This document shows, in pieces, positions 51,555 through 60,931 of a stretch of DNA of 64,000 nucleotides (position 1 is the stretch's first letter; each line of letters opens with the position of its first letter). The notes beneath the pieces were generated by a model. That model worked only from the letters and a program-made list of their open reading frames with translations, did no database searches and was not told the origin of the DNA. Where the stretch lies: positions 346,084-410,083 of the forward strand of contig NZ_VORY01000002.1 of NCBI RefSeq assembly GCF_007997295.1. Reading direction: 5' to 3'. This DNA comes from Gillisia hiemivivida. Its GTDB lineage: Bacteria; Bacteroidota; Bacteroidia; Flavobacteriales; Flavobacteriaceae. The translations under genes and the position numbers were made by a program.

Positions 51555-52706
51555 ATGAAAAAGAACATTGTCTTTACAATTATTTTATTGCTCCTTTTTT
51601 TACCTTTATTTATGTGGCTTGCCTGGGTGTTTACACCTAAAACTAAGTTTGTAGCAGCTATTATAGATAAGACAGTGCTAACAAAACAAGGTCAGGAACA
51701 CATCTCTTTTAACTGGATCCTAAATTATAATAGATATACAAAAACATCCATAGATCCTTATGAGATAGACCATGATTATTTTGGGTTTTTTCCTTTGGAA
51801 GATGAGGAATACAAGTTAAAAGGTCTGGAGCGATTTACCTCCAAACAGCTAGATCAATTAAGTGATGATGCAGATATGGTGTATTTTACAGATACTTATG
51901 GGATTTATAATAACGAATGGTTTCAGCACACCAACCTAAATGAACGTTCTGGAATGCTATATGGTGGTTTAAGTGATAAGGATTTGGAATTATTAGCTTT
52001 AATGAAGGAGAAAAAAAAGCTGATAATTACTGAATTCAATACGATAGGTTCTCCCACCCAATACAGAAATAGAACAGTCTTCGAAGAGACGTTTGCCTTA
52101 GAATGGACAGGATGGACTGCCCGATATTTTGATAATCTAGATCTGGAAGTAAACAAAGAACTACCAAAATGGTTAATTAAAAATTATAAAAAGGCTCATA
52201 ACAATCAATGGCCTTTTAAAAAATCTGGAATTGCATTCGTAAATGATAAAGAACAAGTGGTGATCCTGGAAGAAGATACACATCTTACTAATCCAATGCC
52301 GCAAATTATTAGCACTCAGTTTGCTCAGGAACATTATGGATTGCCTAAAGAGATTAAATATTCCTTTTGGTTTGATGTTATGAAACCTGACACAAATGTT
52401 AACCAAGTAATATCATCTTTTGATATAAGAGCCAATAAGGAGGGAATTAAAGAACTTAACAAATATGGTATTCCTAATAACTTCCCGGCAATAACAATGC
52501 ATAAAGATTCGGATTATAGCTTCTTTTACTTTTCCGGAGATTTTAGTGATAATCCTATAAACTATAATTCATCTTATTTTAAAGGAATAGGGTATTTTAA
52601 AGGCATGTTTTACGATGAAGATGATATTACAGAAAGAGCCAGTTTTTTCTGGAAATACTACCGTCCTTTAATGAACACAATTCTTGAGGAATATATTGAA
52701 GAATAA
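51555..52706 (+). CDS. Membrane-anchored protein of unknown function in the polysaccharide locus
   Basis: 383 residues. One N-terminal membrane anchor (IVFTIILLLLFLPLFMWLAWVF) and a large extracytoplasmic domain with no motif I recognise. Aromatic-rich segments (YFTDTYGIYNNEWFQ, FSFYYFSGDF-like DSDYSFFYFSGDF) suggest a carbohydrate-related fold. It is two bases from the YaiO-like gene and converges with the LtaS-like gene after 12 bases. By guilt-by-association it acts in export or modification of the polysaccharide. Confidence 0.7.
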   Translation: MKKNIVFTIILLLLFLPLFMWLAWVFTPKTKFVAAIIDKTVLTKQGQEHISFNWILNYNRYTKTSIDPYEIDHDYFGFFPLEDEEYKLKGLERFTSKQLDQLSDDADMVYFTDTYGIYNNEWFQHTNLNERSGMLYGGLSDKDLELLALMKEKKKLIITEFNTIGSPTQYRNRTVFEETFALEWTGWTARYFDNLDLEVNKELPKWLIKNYKKAHNNQWPFKKSGIAFVNDKEQVVILEEDTHLTNPMPQIISTQFAQEHYGLPKEIKYSFWFDVMKPDTNVNQVISSFDIRANKEGIKELNKYGIPNNFPAITMHKDSDYSFFYFSGDFSDNPINYNSSYFKGIGYFKGMFYDEDDITERASFFWKYYRPLMNTILEEYIEE

Positions 52707-52718
52707 GTGGATTCCTGT

Positions 52719-54758
52719 TTATTTTGGTGTGTAGTTAGAATAAATTGAATCGGGTATTATTTGCTTTCCTCTAATAATCTGTGAGTTACGCTGCTTAAAA
52801 AGCTCAAAAGCTCCTTTTAATCTATTCTTTTCAGTTTGATCTTCAACTAAATCCTCTCCAAGCTCCTTATTCAGTTTAAAAAGATTAGTTCCATTTAGAT
52901 GATATTCTCCCATGATAAAATCATCTAAATTTGTTTTGGTTTGCATCAATGGTAAATTGTGGATATTCTGAAAGCTTCTGGTAGTATCGAGCCCATGCCC
53001 TACCCAACTTGTATATTTTGGTAATTTTATATTATGATTGGTTTTCAGGTATGCCAATATACTTGGAGTGATATTAAAATGAGTAGAAACAGATTCAATT
53101 TCTGCTGTTCTCTTTAATAAGGGAGAATAGATTATTAAAGGCACATGATATCTATCTATTTTTGTACTCATTGGGATCTCTGGAATCCTATGATCTCCTG
53201 TTATTAAGAATATAGTATTATCATAATCTGCTCTTTTTTTATACTCCTCGAAGAAATTTTTCAAAGCATCATCTGCATACATAATGGTCAAATATTGCTT
53301 TGAATAATTTCTATGTGATTCCTTTTCAGAGTCATCAAACTTCAGGTAATCCAAACGTTCCTCAAACTTAGCATTGTATTTATCTACTTCATCTATTAAA
53401 AATGGACTATGGGTAGTAACCGTTAGAAGGACACTTAGTTGAGGTTTTTCTTCTACTTCTTTTCTTGAATTCAGAAAATACCTGTAGAGTTCCTTATCGT
53501 TATATCCCCATGAAAATCCGTTGTTTTCAGGTAATTTCTTGTATCCTGAAGGGAAGGTTTTCTCATCATTCAATTCATCTATTTTATTCGCATTAAGATA
53601 GAGCGCCATGTTATCAAATTGGGCATCACCCGCATAATAGAAAGATGTATTATAGCCATTAAACTTAAGTGTGTTTAATAAGGATAATTGATTAGGCATG
53701 TCATTTCCCATCCCTAAATAACCATTCTCTGCAAAAGGTAAAGAACCAAGTAAGGAAGGTAATAGAGCAAAGGTTCGCCCTCCTTGACTCAAGAAGTTTT
53801 TCCAATACATCCCGTCTTCGGCTAGATCGCTTAGAAATGGGGTGAAATTTCCTAGATAAGCTCCTTCGTTAGTGAAAGCTCTACCTAAACCTTCAACCAC
53901 TATTATTACAATATTTGGTGCTTTCTCTTTTGGAGTAAAAAAAGGAGTTAATACATCGTTAGTGACCTCCTCATGTAAAAAAGGGTAATTCTCTTCATCT
54001 ATAAAATTGAAAGCAATTCCTTCGCTAAACTTGTTGAAAAAATCACCTATATAATTATCGGAATAAATATCAGTTTCAAAAATAACTGGATTATAATAGG
54101 TATACGCGCTGCTATAGAAATGATCGGATTTATTGGTTACCAAACTGGTGGCAAAATCTGATTCTAAATTAATCTTTCCAACTGCTTTGTATCCGCTAAA
54201 AGACATGAATATTAGAGAAAATATAGGCAATCCCAAAGCTACATAAAGCGAAGGTCTCACCTTTTTTGTGAAGAAATGAGTAGAAACTAAAACAATACTT
54301 ATAAGGACAATGAATATAATAATAGAAATAGCATTTAAACCACCAGATGATCCAACTGTTTGTTTTATGTCTTCTAAGCTATATCCAAAAAGATCTGCTC
54401 CCAGCATTACCAAGGCAGCGTTAAAATAATTAAGTAATATTATTTGAATAATGAAGAAGAGCAGCATTAATACCTGAAATGTGATCTTCGCCAATCTTGG
54501 AGACAATAAATAAATAGGCACATATATTATGTAGATTATAAGTACCCATTTTAACCAAAACAAAAGATCTAAATACCCGCTCCAAAGCATCAGATTGAAA
54601 AACCCACTAGGTAATCCATTGGTAAAGGAATTTAAGGTTAATTCTACAACACTAAATACGAACATTAATATCAACCAAATAAGTGAAAAACTCGCAAATG
54701 TTCTTGTGGCATGAATTAATCTTTGCTTTAATGAGACTCTATTTGTATCCTTTGCCAT
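52719..54758 (-). CDS. LtaS-like sulfatase-family phosphotransferase
   Basis: 679 residues. Five N-terminal membrane helices (about 15-210), then an extracytoplasmic alkaline-phosphatase-superfamily domain from about 270: NIVIIVVEGLGRAF (metal-binding Glu), GGRTFALLPSLLGSLP (nucleophile Thr in the position of the LtaS threonine), YYAGDAQFD, LLTVTTHSPF and ITGDHRIPE (Asp-His metal ligands). It transfers a phosphoglycerol or phosphoethanolamine group onto a surface glycan or lipid (family knowledge). It converges with the polysaccharide genes. Confidence 0.82.
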   Translation of the reverse strand: MAKDTNRVSLKQRLIHATRTFASFSLIWLILMFVFSVVELTLNSFTNGLPSGFFNLMLWSGYLDLLFWLKWVLIIYIIYVPIYLLSPRLAKITFQVLMLLFFIIQIILLNYFNAALVMLGADLFGYSLEDIKQTVGSSGGLNAISIIIFIVLISIVLVSTHFFTKKVRPSLYVALGLPIFSLIFMSFSGYKAVGKINLESDFATSLVTNKSDHFYSSAYTYYNPVIFETDIYSDNYIGDFFNKFSEGIAFNFIDEENYPFLHEEVTNDVLTPFFTPKEKAPNIVIIVVEGLGRAFTNEGAYLGNFTPFLSDLAEDGMYWKNFLSQGGRTFALLPSLLGSLPFAENGYLGMGNDMPNQLSLLNTLKFNGYNTSFYYAGDAQFDNMALYLNANKIDELNDEKTFPSGYKKLPENNGFSWGYNDKELYRYFLNSRKEVEEKPQLSVLLTVTTHSPFLIDEVDKYNAKFEERLDYLKFDDSEKESHRNYSKQYLTIMYADDALKNFFEEYKKRADYDNTIFLITGDHRIPEIPMSTKIDRYHVPLIIYSPLLKRTAEIESVSTHFNITPSILAYLKTNHNIKLPKYTSWVGHGLDTTRSFQNIHNLPLMQTKTNLDDFIMGEYHLNGTNLFKLNKELGEDLVEDQTEKNRLKGAFELFKQRNSQIIRGKQIIPDSIYSNYTPK

Positions 54759-54934
54759 TTTATAATCTTTGAAATAGGTGATTTGGGGTAAGCCGTATTT
54801 TTAAACATTCAAAAATAGAATTATTTTTGAACAGGTCGCACAAGTTTTTGGATTTATAACAATTAGAATCATCTAACTCTATGTTAGTTAAGAAAACATT
54901 TATTTTCAATTTAAAGAGTAAAGTTATTGCACAT

Positions 54935-54951
54935 TAATAGTAATACTATTA
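54935..54951. promoter_or_regulatory. Palindromic operator upstream of the TetR gene
   Basis: TAATAGTAATACTATTA is a perfect 17-base palindrome around a central A, 24 bases before the ATG at 54976. A TetR-family regulator typically binds such a site in its own promoter. Confidence 0.7.
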
Positions 54952-54975
54952 CTTTTGAAATTTAAATTTTTAGCT

Positions 54976-55653
54976 ATGCAGGAGTTATTAAAGAATTTAC
55001 AATTAAAAGTTAATGACAAAACCTATGTCAAAGATCCTGAGACGTCCGAATTAGGAAAGCGTATCGTAGAACATAGTATTGTATTAATAAATGAGATTGG
55101 ATTTGAAGCTTTTACTTTTAAAAAGCTAGGAAATAAGATCTCTTCAAACGAAAGTTCTATATATCGTTATTTTGAAAATAAGCATAAGGTATTGCTCTAC
55201 CTTACATCTTGGTATTGGGTATGGGTTGAATATCAAATTGTTATACAGACTGTCAGTATTTCCGATCCTTCAAAGAAATTAAATAAAATAATAGCTATAA
55301 TAACTTCTAAAACTGAAAACGATTCTAATTTTTCACACATCAGTGAGAAACTCCTTAACAGGATTATTATAAACGAATACTCAAAATCTTTTTTAACCAA
55401 AGAAGTAGATATAGAAAATAAAGAAGGTTATTTTTCTATATACAAAAGGCTTATCTCCCGTATTGAAAAGGCTATAATAGCTGTTAATAAAGAGTATGCA
55501 TATCCTGCATCTTTAGCAAGTAATTTAGTAGAAGGTTCATTGCATCAACATTTTCTTTCAGAACATTTCCCTACATTAACAGATTGTGGTAATGCTGTAA
55601 CTCCCACTGAATTTTATTCCGATTTAATTTATAATGCTCTAAAAATCAAATAA
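54976..55653 (+). CDS. TetR/AcrR family transcriptional regulator
   Basis: 225 residues from the ATG at 54976 (an upstream TTG at 54955 would add seven). The N-terminal helix-turn-helix covers about 25-70 (EIGFEAFTFKKLGNKISSNESSIYRYFENKHKVLLYL). A helical ligand domain follows. It is one base before the ABC transporter gene and surely regulates that export operon together with itself through the palindrome at 54935. The ligand is unknown. Confidence 0.9.
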   Translation: MQELLKNLQLKVNDKTYVKDPETSELGKRIVEHSIVLINEIGFEAFTFKKLGNKISSNESSIYRYFENKHKVLLYLTSWYWVWVEYQIVIQTVSISDPSKKLNKIIAIITSKTENDSNFSHISEKLLNRIIINEYSKSFLTKEVDIENKEGYFSIYKRLISRIEKAIIAVNKEYAYPASLASNLVEGSLHQHFLSEHFPTLTDCGNAVTPTEFYSDLIYNALKIK

Positions 55654-55654
55654 T

Positions 55655-57310
55655 ATGAAGAAGGAAATTACTCCTTGGCGACGTTTTACAAACCTACTTA
55701 AACTAGATAAACGTGATATTAGACAAATCTTCTATTATGCGATTTTTTCTGGCCTTGTAGCGCTTACTCTTCCATTAGGTATTCAGGCAATTATTAATCT
55801 TATTCAAGGGGCAGAAGTCTCTACATCATGGATTGTTCTGGTTATCCTTGTAACTCTGGGAGTGGCCTTTCAAGGAATTTTACAACTAATGCAAATACGC
55901 ATTCTTGAAAACATTCAACAAAAAATATTTACACGATCTTCATTTGAGTTTGCATATCGTTTTCCCAAAATAAAATGGAGCGATCTTCGCAATCATTATC
56001 CCCCAGAACTTGCTAACCGCTTTTTTGATACACTAACAGTTCAAAAAGGATTATCTAAGATTTTATTAGATTTTCCATCAGCTATTTTGCAGATTTTATT
56101 TGGTTTAATATTACTATCACTTTATCATCCTTTTTTCATAATCTATGGTCTTCTATTGGTTATTCTAGTTTACTTAGTCTTTAATTTTACCGCTCGTAAG
56201 GGATTAGAAACCAGTCTCTATGAGTCTAAAAGCAAATATGCTGTAGCTCACTGGTTACAAGAAATTGCCAGATCGCTCACTAGCTTTAAACTTTCAGGTA
56301 GAACGTCGCTTGCCATGGAACGCAACAATAAATTAACCGAAAAATATTTAGAAGCTCGTGAAAGCCATTTTAGGGTATTGATGTCACAATTTATTCAGAT
56401 GGTGGGTTTCAAAGTTCTAGTAACAGCCGGATTACTATTAATAGGCGGCTTATTGGTTCTTAATCAAGAGATGAACATAGGTCAATTTGTCGCGGCAGAG
56501 ATTATTATAATTCTCGTAATTAACTCCGTAGAAAAATTAGTCACGGGTCTGGAAAGTTTTTATGATGTTTTAACCTCTTTAGAGAAAATTGGGCAGGTAG
56601 TAGATAAAAAACTGGAAGCTCAAGATGGAGTAGATCCATTTGAATTATATGATACCGCAACAATTTCCCTAGAAAACGTATCCTACACCAAATCTGATGG
56701 TGGTAGTATTCTTGACACTATAAATCTTGAAATAGACCCCAAAGATAGATTGTTTATTCAAGGACCGTCCGGATCAGGAAAGTCCACGCTGCTCAAATTG
56801 CTGTCTGGTCTCATCGATCCAACTTCTGGAACGATCTATATAAATGATTTCAGTTTTAAAGGAATGCGCATTAATGCTTACAGATCTCAAGTAGGTCAAG
56901 TGCTTCCAGAGCAAATGCCTTTTGAAGGAACTATATTCGAAAATATCACATTTGGTAATAAGGATATTACTCTCGATAGCGTAAACCGTATTATAAAAGA
57001 AATAGGTTTACAGGAATTTGTAAGAACGAGACCTAAAGGAATAGATAGCCCAATTTTTCCTCAAGGACAGAGAATTCCGCATACGGTTTCTAAACGCATT
57101 CTTCTGGCAAGAGCCATAGTGCATAATCCCAAAATTCTTATACTTAAAGATGCTCTAGAACATTTTGAAGCAAAGGAATCTCTAAGTTTGATGGAATATT
57201 TGGCTCATCCAGACAAACCTTGGCTTCTCATCGTTTCTGGTCAGAACGAAAATTGGAAAAAAGTATGTAATAAACATTTAAGACTCAACAACGGTAGTTT
57301 CACATTATAA
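55655..57310 (+). CDS. ABC transporter permease/ATPase with degenerate nucleotide-binding domain
   Basis: 551 residues. Six membrane helices (about 25-300), then an ATPase domain (330-551). Walker A is intact (GPSGSGKST, 370-378). The C-loop is changed: PQGQRIPHTVSKR (470-481) lacks LSGGQ. Walker B reads ILILKD (494-499), so its Asp is replaced by Lys498 and the catalytic Glu by Asp499. The switch His is lost (VSGQ, 527-530). ATP binding remains possible, but hydrolysis is doubtful. It is the first gene of the export operon with HlyD and TolC partners. There is no peptidase domain. Confidence 0.88.
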   Translation: MKKEITPWRRFTNLLKLDKRDIRQIFYYAIFSGLVALTLPLGIQAIINLIQGAEVSTSWIVLVILVTLGVAFQGILQLMQIRILENIQQKIFTRSSFEFAYRFPKIKWSDLRNHYPPELANRFFDTLTVQKGLSKILLDFPSAILQILFGLILLSLYHPFFIIYGLLLVILVYLVFNFTARKGLETSLYESKSKYAVAHWLQEIARSLTSFKLSGRTSLAMERNNKLTEKYLEARESHFRVLMSQFIQMVGFKVLVTAGLLLIGGLLVLNQEMNIGQFVAAEIIIILVINSVEKLVTGLESFYDVLTSLEKIGQVVDKKLEAQDGVDPFELYDTATISLENVSYTKSDGGSILDTINLEIDPKDRLFIQGPSGSGKSTLLKLLSGLIDPTSGTIYINDFSFKGMRINAYRSQVGQVLPEQMPFEGTIFENITFGNKDITLDSVNRIIKEIGLQEFVRTRPKGIDSPIFPQGQRIPHTVSKRILLARAIVHNPKILILKDALEHFEAKESLSLMEYLAHPDKPWLLIVSGQNENWKKVCNKHLRLNNGSFTL

Positions 57311-57320
57311 TACCAATTCA

Positions 57321-58670
57321 ATGCTCAATATATCTTATAACCAATTGAATAAAAAAGTTAATCTCACTAAGTATTCTGCATATGCAAAAGCGCACCAGGT
57401 TAGACATTTCAAATACTTCAATAGATTTTTGTTAGCATTTGCAATTATTGGAATAATTATATTGTTTTTACCTTGGACACAAACTGTTTCAGGAACTGGT
57501 TTTGTAACTACCCTTACACCAGGACAACGACCACAAACAATACAATCTACTATACCCGGTAGAATAGAACAATGGTTTGTAAGAGAAGGAGATTATGTAG
57601 CAAAAGGAGACACTATTTTATTTATTTCTGAAATTAAAAATGAATATCAAGATCCTAGACTGGTTCAGCGCACTCAGGAACAGCGTGAAGCCAAAAGTAA
57701 TGCCGTTGTTTCTTATCAGGGAAAAGTACTAGCGCTTGAGAGCCAAATTGACGCTCTTCAAAACGAACGAGGACTAAAAACACAACAAGTTCAAAACAAA
57801 CTAAAACAAGCCGAATATAAGATTAAGAGTGACAGTATAGATCTTGTGGCAGCGAAAACTAATAAAGATATTGCTCAAAAACAATATTTGCGTACTGCAA
57901 CTTTACAAGAGGAAGGTTTAAAATCTACTGCAGATGTAGAAGATAAAAGGCTTAAATTTCAGGAAACCGAAGCTAAATTAATAGGTCAAGAAAATAAATT
58001 ACTAGCAAGTAAGAATGAACTTATCAACGCTCGCCTAGATATAAATAGGACCGCTGCCGAGTATGCTGAAAAAATAAGCAAAGTACAAAGCGATAGATTT
58101 ACGGCAAGTTCCTCTCAATTTGATACCGAAGCGCAAGTTTCAAAATTAGAAAATGAAACTGCAAATTATGAATTGAGAGATAAGATGCGATTTATTCTTG
58201 CACCTCAGAATGGTTACATTAACAAAGCGATTAAAGCAGGTATTGGGGAAACCTTTAAAGAAGGGGAACAGCTTGTAGGCATTATGCCGGCAGATTATGA
58301 TTTGGCTATTGAAACTTTTGTAGCGCCTATAGACTTGCCTCTAATACATGTAGGAGAAAATATTAGAGTTCAATTTGACGGTTGGCCGGCAATTATTTTT
58401 AGTGGATGGCCAGACGCATCTTTTGGTACTTATGGAGGAAAAGTAGTAGCTGTAGAAACATTTATAAGTTCTAATGGGAAATTTAGGGTTTTGGTAGCGC
58501 CAAATCCAAATACAGAGTCATGGCCAAAAAATGTAAGCGTTGGTTCTGGAGCTCGTACCATCGCACTTCTCAAGGATGTACCTATCTGGTATGAGTTATG
58601 GCGACAACTCAACGGTTTTCCCCAAGACTATTACTTACCAAAAAACTCAGATAACTCCAAAAAAAAATAA
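57321..58670 (+). CDS. HlyD-family periplasmic adaptor
   Basis: 449 residues. One N-terminal membrane helix (about 33-53: FLLAFAIIGIIILFLPW), a biotinyl/lipoyl-like domain (IPGRIEQWFVREGDYVAKGDTILFI), a long coiled coil (about 130-290) and a beta-barrel/membrane-proximal part. It joins the ABC transporter in the inner membrane to the TolC channel. It lies between the two in one operon, with an ATPase gene 11 bases upstream and the TolC gene directly abutting. Confidence 0.9.
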   Translation: MLNISYNQLNKKVNLTKYSAYAKAHQVRHFKYFNRFLLAFAIIGIIILFLPWTQTVSGTGFVTTLTPGQRPQTIQSTIPGRIEQWFVREGDYVAKGDTILFISEIKNEYQDPRLVQRTQEQREAKSNAVVSYQGKVLALESQIDALQNERGLKTQQVQNKLKQAEYKIKSDSIDLVAAKTNKDIAQKQYLRTATLQEEGLKSTADVEDKRLKFQETEAKLIGQENKLLASKNELINARLDINRTAAEYAEKISKVQSDRFTASSSQFDTEAQVSKLENETANYELRDKMRFILAPQNGYINKAIKAGIGETFKEGEQLVGIMPADYDLAIETFVAPIDLPLIHVGENIRVQFDGWPAIIFSGWPDASFGTYGGKVVAVETFISSNGKFRVLVAPNPNTESWPKNVSVGSGARTIALLKDVPIWYELWRQLNGFPQDYYLPKNSDNSKKK

Positions 58671-60080
58671 ATGAGAAGTTTTAGTAAGTTACTAATAGTA
58701 CTTTTTGTCATTTTCTCAAAAGTAGCAACCGCTCAAGAAATCATTGAGACATTTACATTTGAGGAATATATAGGATATGTAAAAGCGCATCATCCGCTAA
58801 TGAAACAAGCCAATTTAACTTTAAGTATTGGCGAAGCTAATTTGCTGAGTGCACGTGGTGGTTTCGATCCAAAAATAGAAATAGACTATGATCGCAAGAA
58901 ATTTAAGAATACCGAATATTACGATCTACTTAATGCCACATTTAAAATACCTACCTGGTATGGTATAGAATTTAAAGCCAATTTTGAAGAGAATTCGGGT
59001 CAATTTCTCAATCCTAGCCTTAAAGTTCCCGAGGAAGGACTTTACAGTGCTGGAGTTTCGTTCTCACTAGCACAAGGCTTTTTGATCAATGAAAGAATGG
59101 CCACCTTAAAAAAAGCTAAATTCTTTTTAAGACAATCCCAGGCAGATCGTGATTTCTTAGTAAACGACATTTTATTTAATGCTAGTCTGGCCTATTTTGA
59201 ATGGCTTGAAGCCTCAAATGAACAAATGATTTATTTAACTTTTCTTGAGAATGCAAAAGTTAGGCTAAACGGGATAGAACGTAGTGTAGAAGAGGGAGAT
59301 AAAGCAGAAATAGATATAACTGAGGCAAGAATTTTATTGCAAAACAGAATATTGGATCTGGAAATATCAAACCTTAAAAAGAGAAAAGCGGCACTTATAG
59401 TTGGAAATTATTTATGGATCAACAATGTTCCTCTTATACTGGAAGAAAATGTAGTTCCAGAATCACCCCCTTTAAATCTATTAGAAAATATTTTAATTTT
59501 AGAAGGGATTACAAATATGGATGAACTTGCCAGGAACCATCCTAAAATAAGAAGTCTCAATGCGAAAATTCAAGGACTGATTGTAGATCGAAATCTGAAA
59601 CGCAACAAACTACTCCCAAAAATTGATCTTCAGTACAACTTCCTTTCAGAGGAATACGAGCAGTTAAACAGTTTTAATGTAGCTAATTACAAAGCCTTTG
59701 TAAATGTTAGTTTTCCCATATTTCTAAGAAAGGAAAGAGGCAATCTTCAGCTCGCAAATTATAAGATACAGAATACTGAATTCGACCAGGCCTCGGCAAG
59801 CTTAGTTATCTCAAATAAAATTAACGAAATAAATTTTGAGATAAGCTCCCTGGACACTCAAAACCAGCTAATTCAAAATATAGTATCAGATTATAAGTTA
59901 ATGGTAAAAGCAGAAGAACGGAAATTTTTCTTGGGTGAAAGTTCCTTATTTCTAATTAATACCCGCGAGCAAAAATTGATAGACGCCCAAATTAAAGAAA
60001 ATTCACTTTTGATTAAACAGCTAAATGCCACTGCCAGATTATTTAATGCGTTGGGGGCTACTGAGATAAGGATAGATTAA
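58671..60080 (+). CDS. TolC-family outer-membrane channel
   Basis: 469 residues. Signal peptide (cleavage near ATAQ, residue 22). Two copies of the outer-membrane-efflux domain (about 40-230 and 270-460) with typical long helices (EASNEQMIYLTFLENAKVRLNGIERSVEEGDKAEIDITEARILLQNRIL and LIQNIVSDYKLMVKAEERKFFLGESSLFLINTREQKLIDAQIKENSLLIKQL). It forms the channel of the tripartite exporter. The start codon immediately follows the HlyD stop codon. Confidence 0.9.
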   Translation: MRSFSKLLIVLFVIFSKVATAQEIIETFTFEEYIGYVKAHHPLMKQANLTLSIGEANLLSARGGFDPKIEIDYDRKKFKNTEYYDLLNATFKIPTWYGIEFKANFEENSGQFLNPSLKVPEEGLYSAGVSFSLAQGFLINERMATLKKAKFFLRQSQADRDFLVNDILFNASLAYFEWLEASNEQMIYLTFLENAKVRLNGIERSVEEGDKAEIDITEARILLQNRILDLEISNLKKRKAALIVGNYLWINNVPLILEENVVPESPPLNLLENILILEGITNMDELARNHPKIRSLNAKIQGLIVDRNLKRNKLLPKIDLQYNFLSEEYEQLNSFNVANYKAFVNVSFPIFLRKERGNLQLANYKIQNTEFDQASASLVISNKINEINFEISSLDTQNQLIQNIVSDYKLMVKAEERKFFLGESSLFLINTREQKLIDAQIKENSLLIKQLNATARLFNALGATEIRID

Positions 60081-60530
60081 TTTTATTAGTTAAGAGAAGT
60101 AAATACTAATATGATCTAAGTTATCGTTGTTTTCCATTCACGGTAACTCGTGCATAAATAAATAATCTCTTTGTCTCGTTGTGGTGTTTGCGAACAAAGA
60201 ATAATATTGAAAAGGTAGTGTAATTAGGCATCTTAAGCGTCTTTACTGAAACAATCCGTTTGCAAAGACGAAAGTCATATTGTTTATTTGTTTATAAAAT
60301 ATTAAACAAATTATGTAAATGAATGCGGTATAAGGCCCGCTACTTCATTTTACAAATGAAAGTATTGTGGTTAATGAATAACATGATGGATGTCAGTTTT
60401 ACTAACTATTTTACGGAAGAGTTCAAAAGTCTACATTAAGGAAGATGATTAAAAAAAAAGCATTAAAGATAGTTTTCTCTACTTTTTATAAAAAGCAAAA
60501 GAACTAGATGCTGGACTATACTATTTCTTA
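60081..60530. other. Gene-free stretch between TolC and the second PPPK gene
   Basis: 450 bases of low GC content. I see no clear terminator and only short chance frames (such as a 21-codon one at 60374-60439). No RNA gene is recognised. It ends in the operator of site E. Confidence 0.5.
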
Positions 60531-60574
60531 GTAACATTTGTTACAAAGGCCTTCATCTATAATAATTATATTTG
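60531..60574 (+). promoter_or_regulatory. Crp/Fnr-type operator plus -7 element (site E)
   Basis: GTAACATTTGTTAC (60531-60544) and TATATTTG (60567-60574). The centre at 60537.5 is again 29.5 bp from the first base of the -7 element, with the ATG six bases after the element. A TTG at 60572 lies inside the promoter and is therefore not the start. Confidence 0.85.
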
Positions 60575-60580
60575 AAATCT

Positions 60581-60931
60581 ATGACAACAAAGGCTTATAT
60601 AGCAATTTCTCTTGTCTTTATTCTACTAGGTAAGTTTGTTACCCTGGAAACCAATATATTTGATAAGTTGGTAAACTCAGATAAAATAAGCTATGTAAAG
60701 AAGTCATGTGATTTGAAAAATAATAAAAATTCTCTTGATTTTGAATTCACTCAAATTCAAGACGGAGTTCAAATTACCTTTGATTCTTTTTGTAATTCGG
60801 TATTTCAACTTGAAAAACCGATTGAAGAAAAAGTTTTTATTCAACTAAGTTTCAAAAGTAACTTTAGATATATTTTTACCGAAACAAAAGAGTTTAATTA
60901 CAAGTTTATTCCTCCTCCTAAATTTTCCTGA
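60581..60931 (+). CDS. Second small PPPK-ending protein
   Basis: 116 residues from the ATG at 60581. N-terminal hydrophobic helix (YIAISLVFILLGKFV), two cysteines (about 43 and 70) in an otherwise polar domain, and end FIPPPKFS. It shares this layout, its length and its regulated promoter with the gene at 43284, but internal identity is low. No family is recognised. It opens a run to TlpA and DsbD, so a role in periplasmic thiol handling is plausible. Confidence 0.75.
   Translation: MTTKAYIAISLVFILLGKFVTLETNIFDKLVNSDKISYVKKSCDLKNNKNSLDFEFTQIQDGVQITFDSFCNSVFQLEKPIEEKVFIQLSFKSNFRYIFTETKEFNYKFIPPPKFS

Noticed and set aside
60374..60439. A 21-codon frame starting at ATG in the long gap after TolC
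   Set aside because: Very short, no ribosome site, no conservation evidence; kept only as part of the gene-free stretch.
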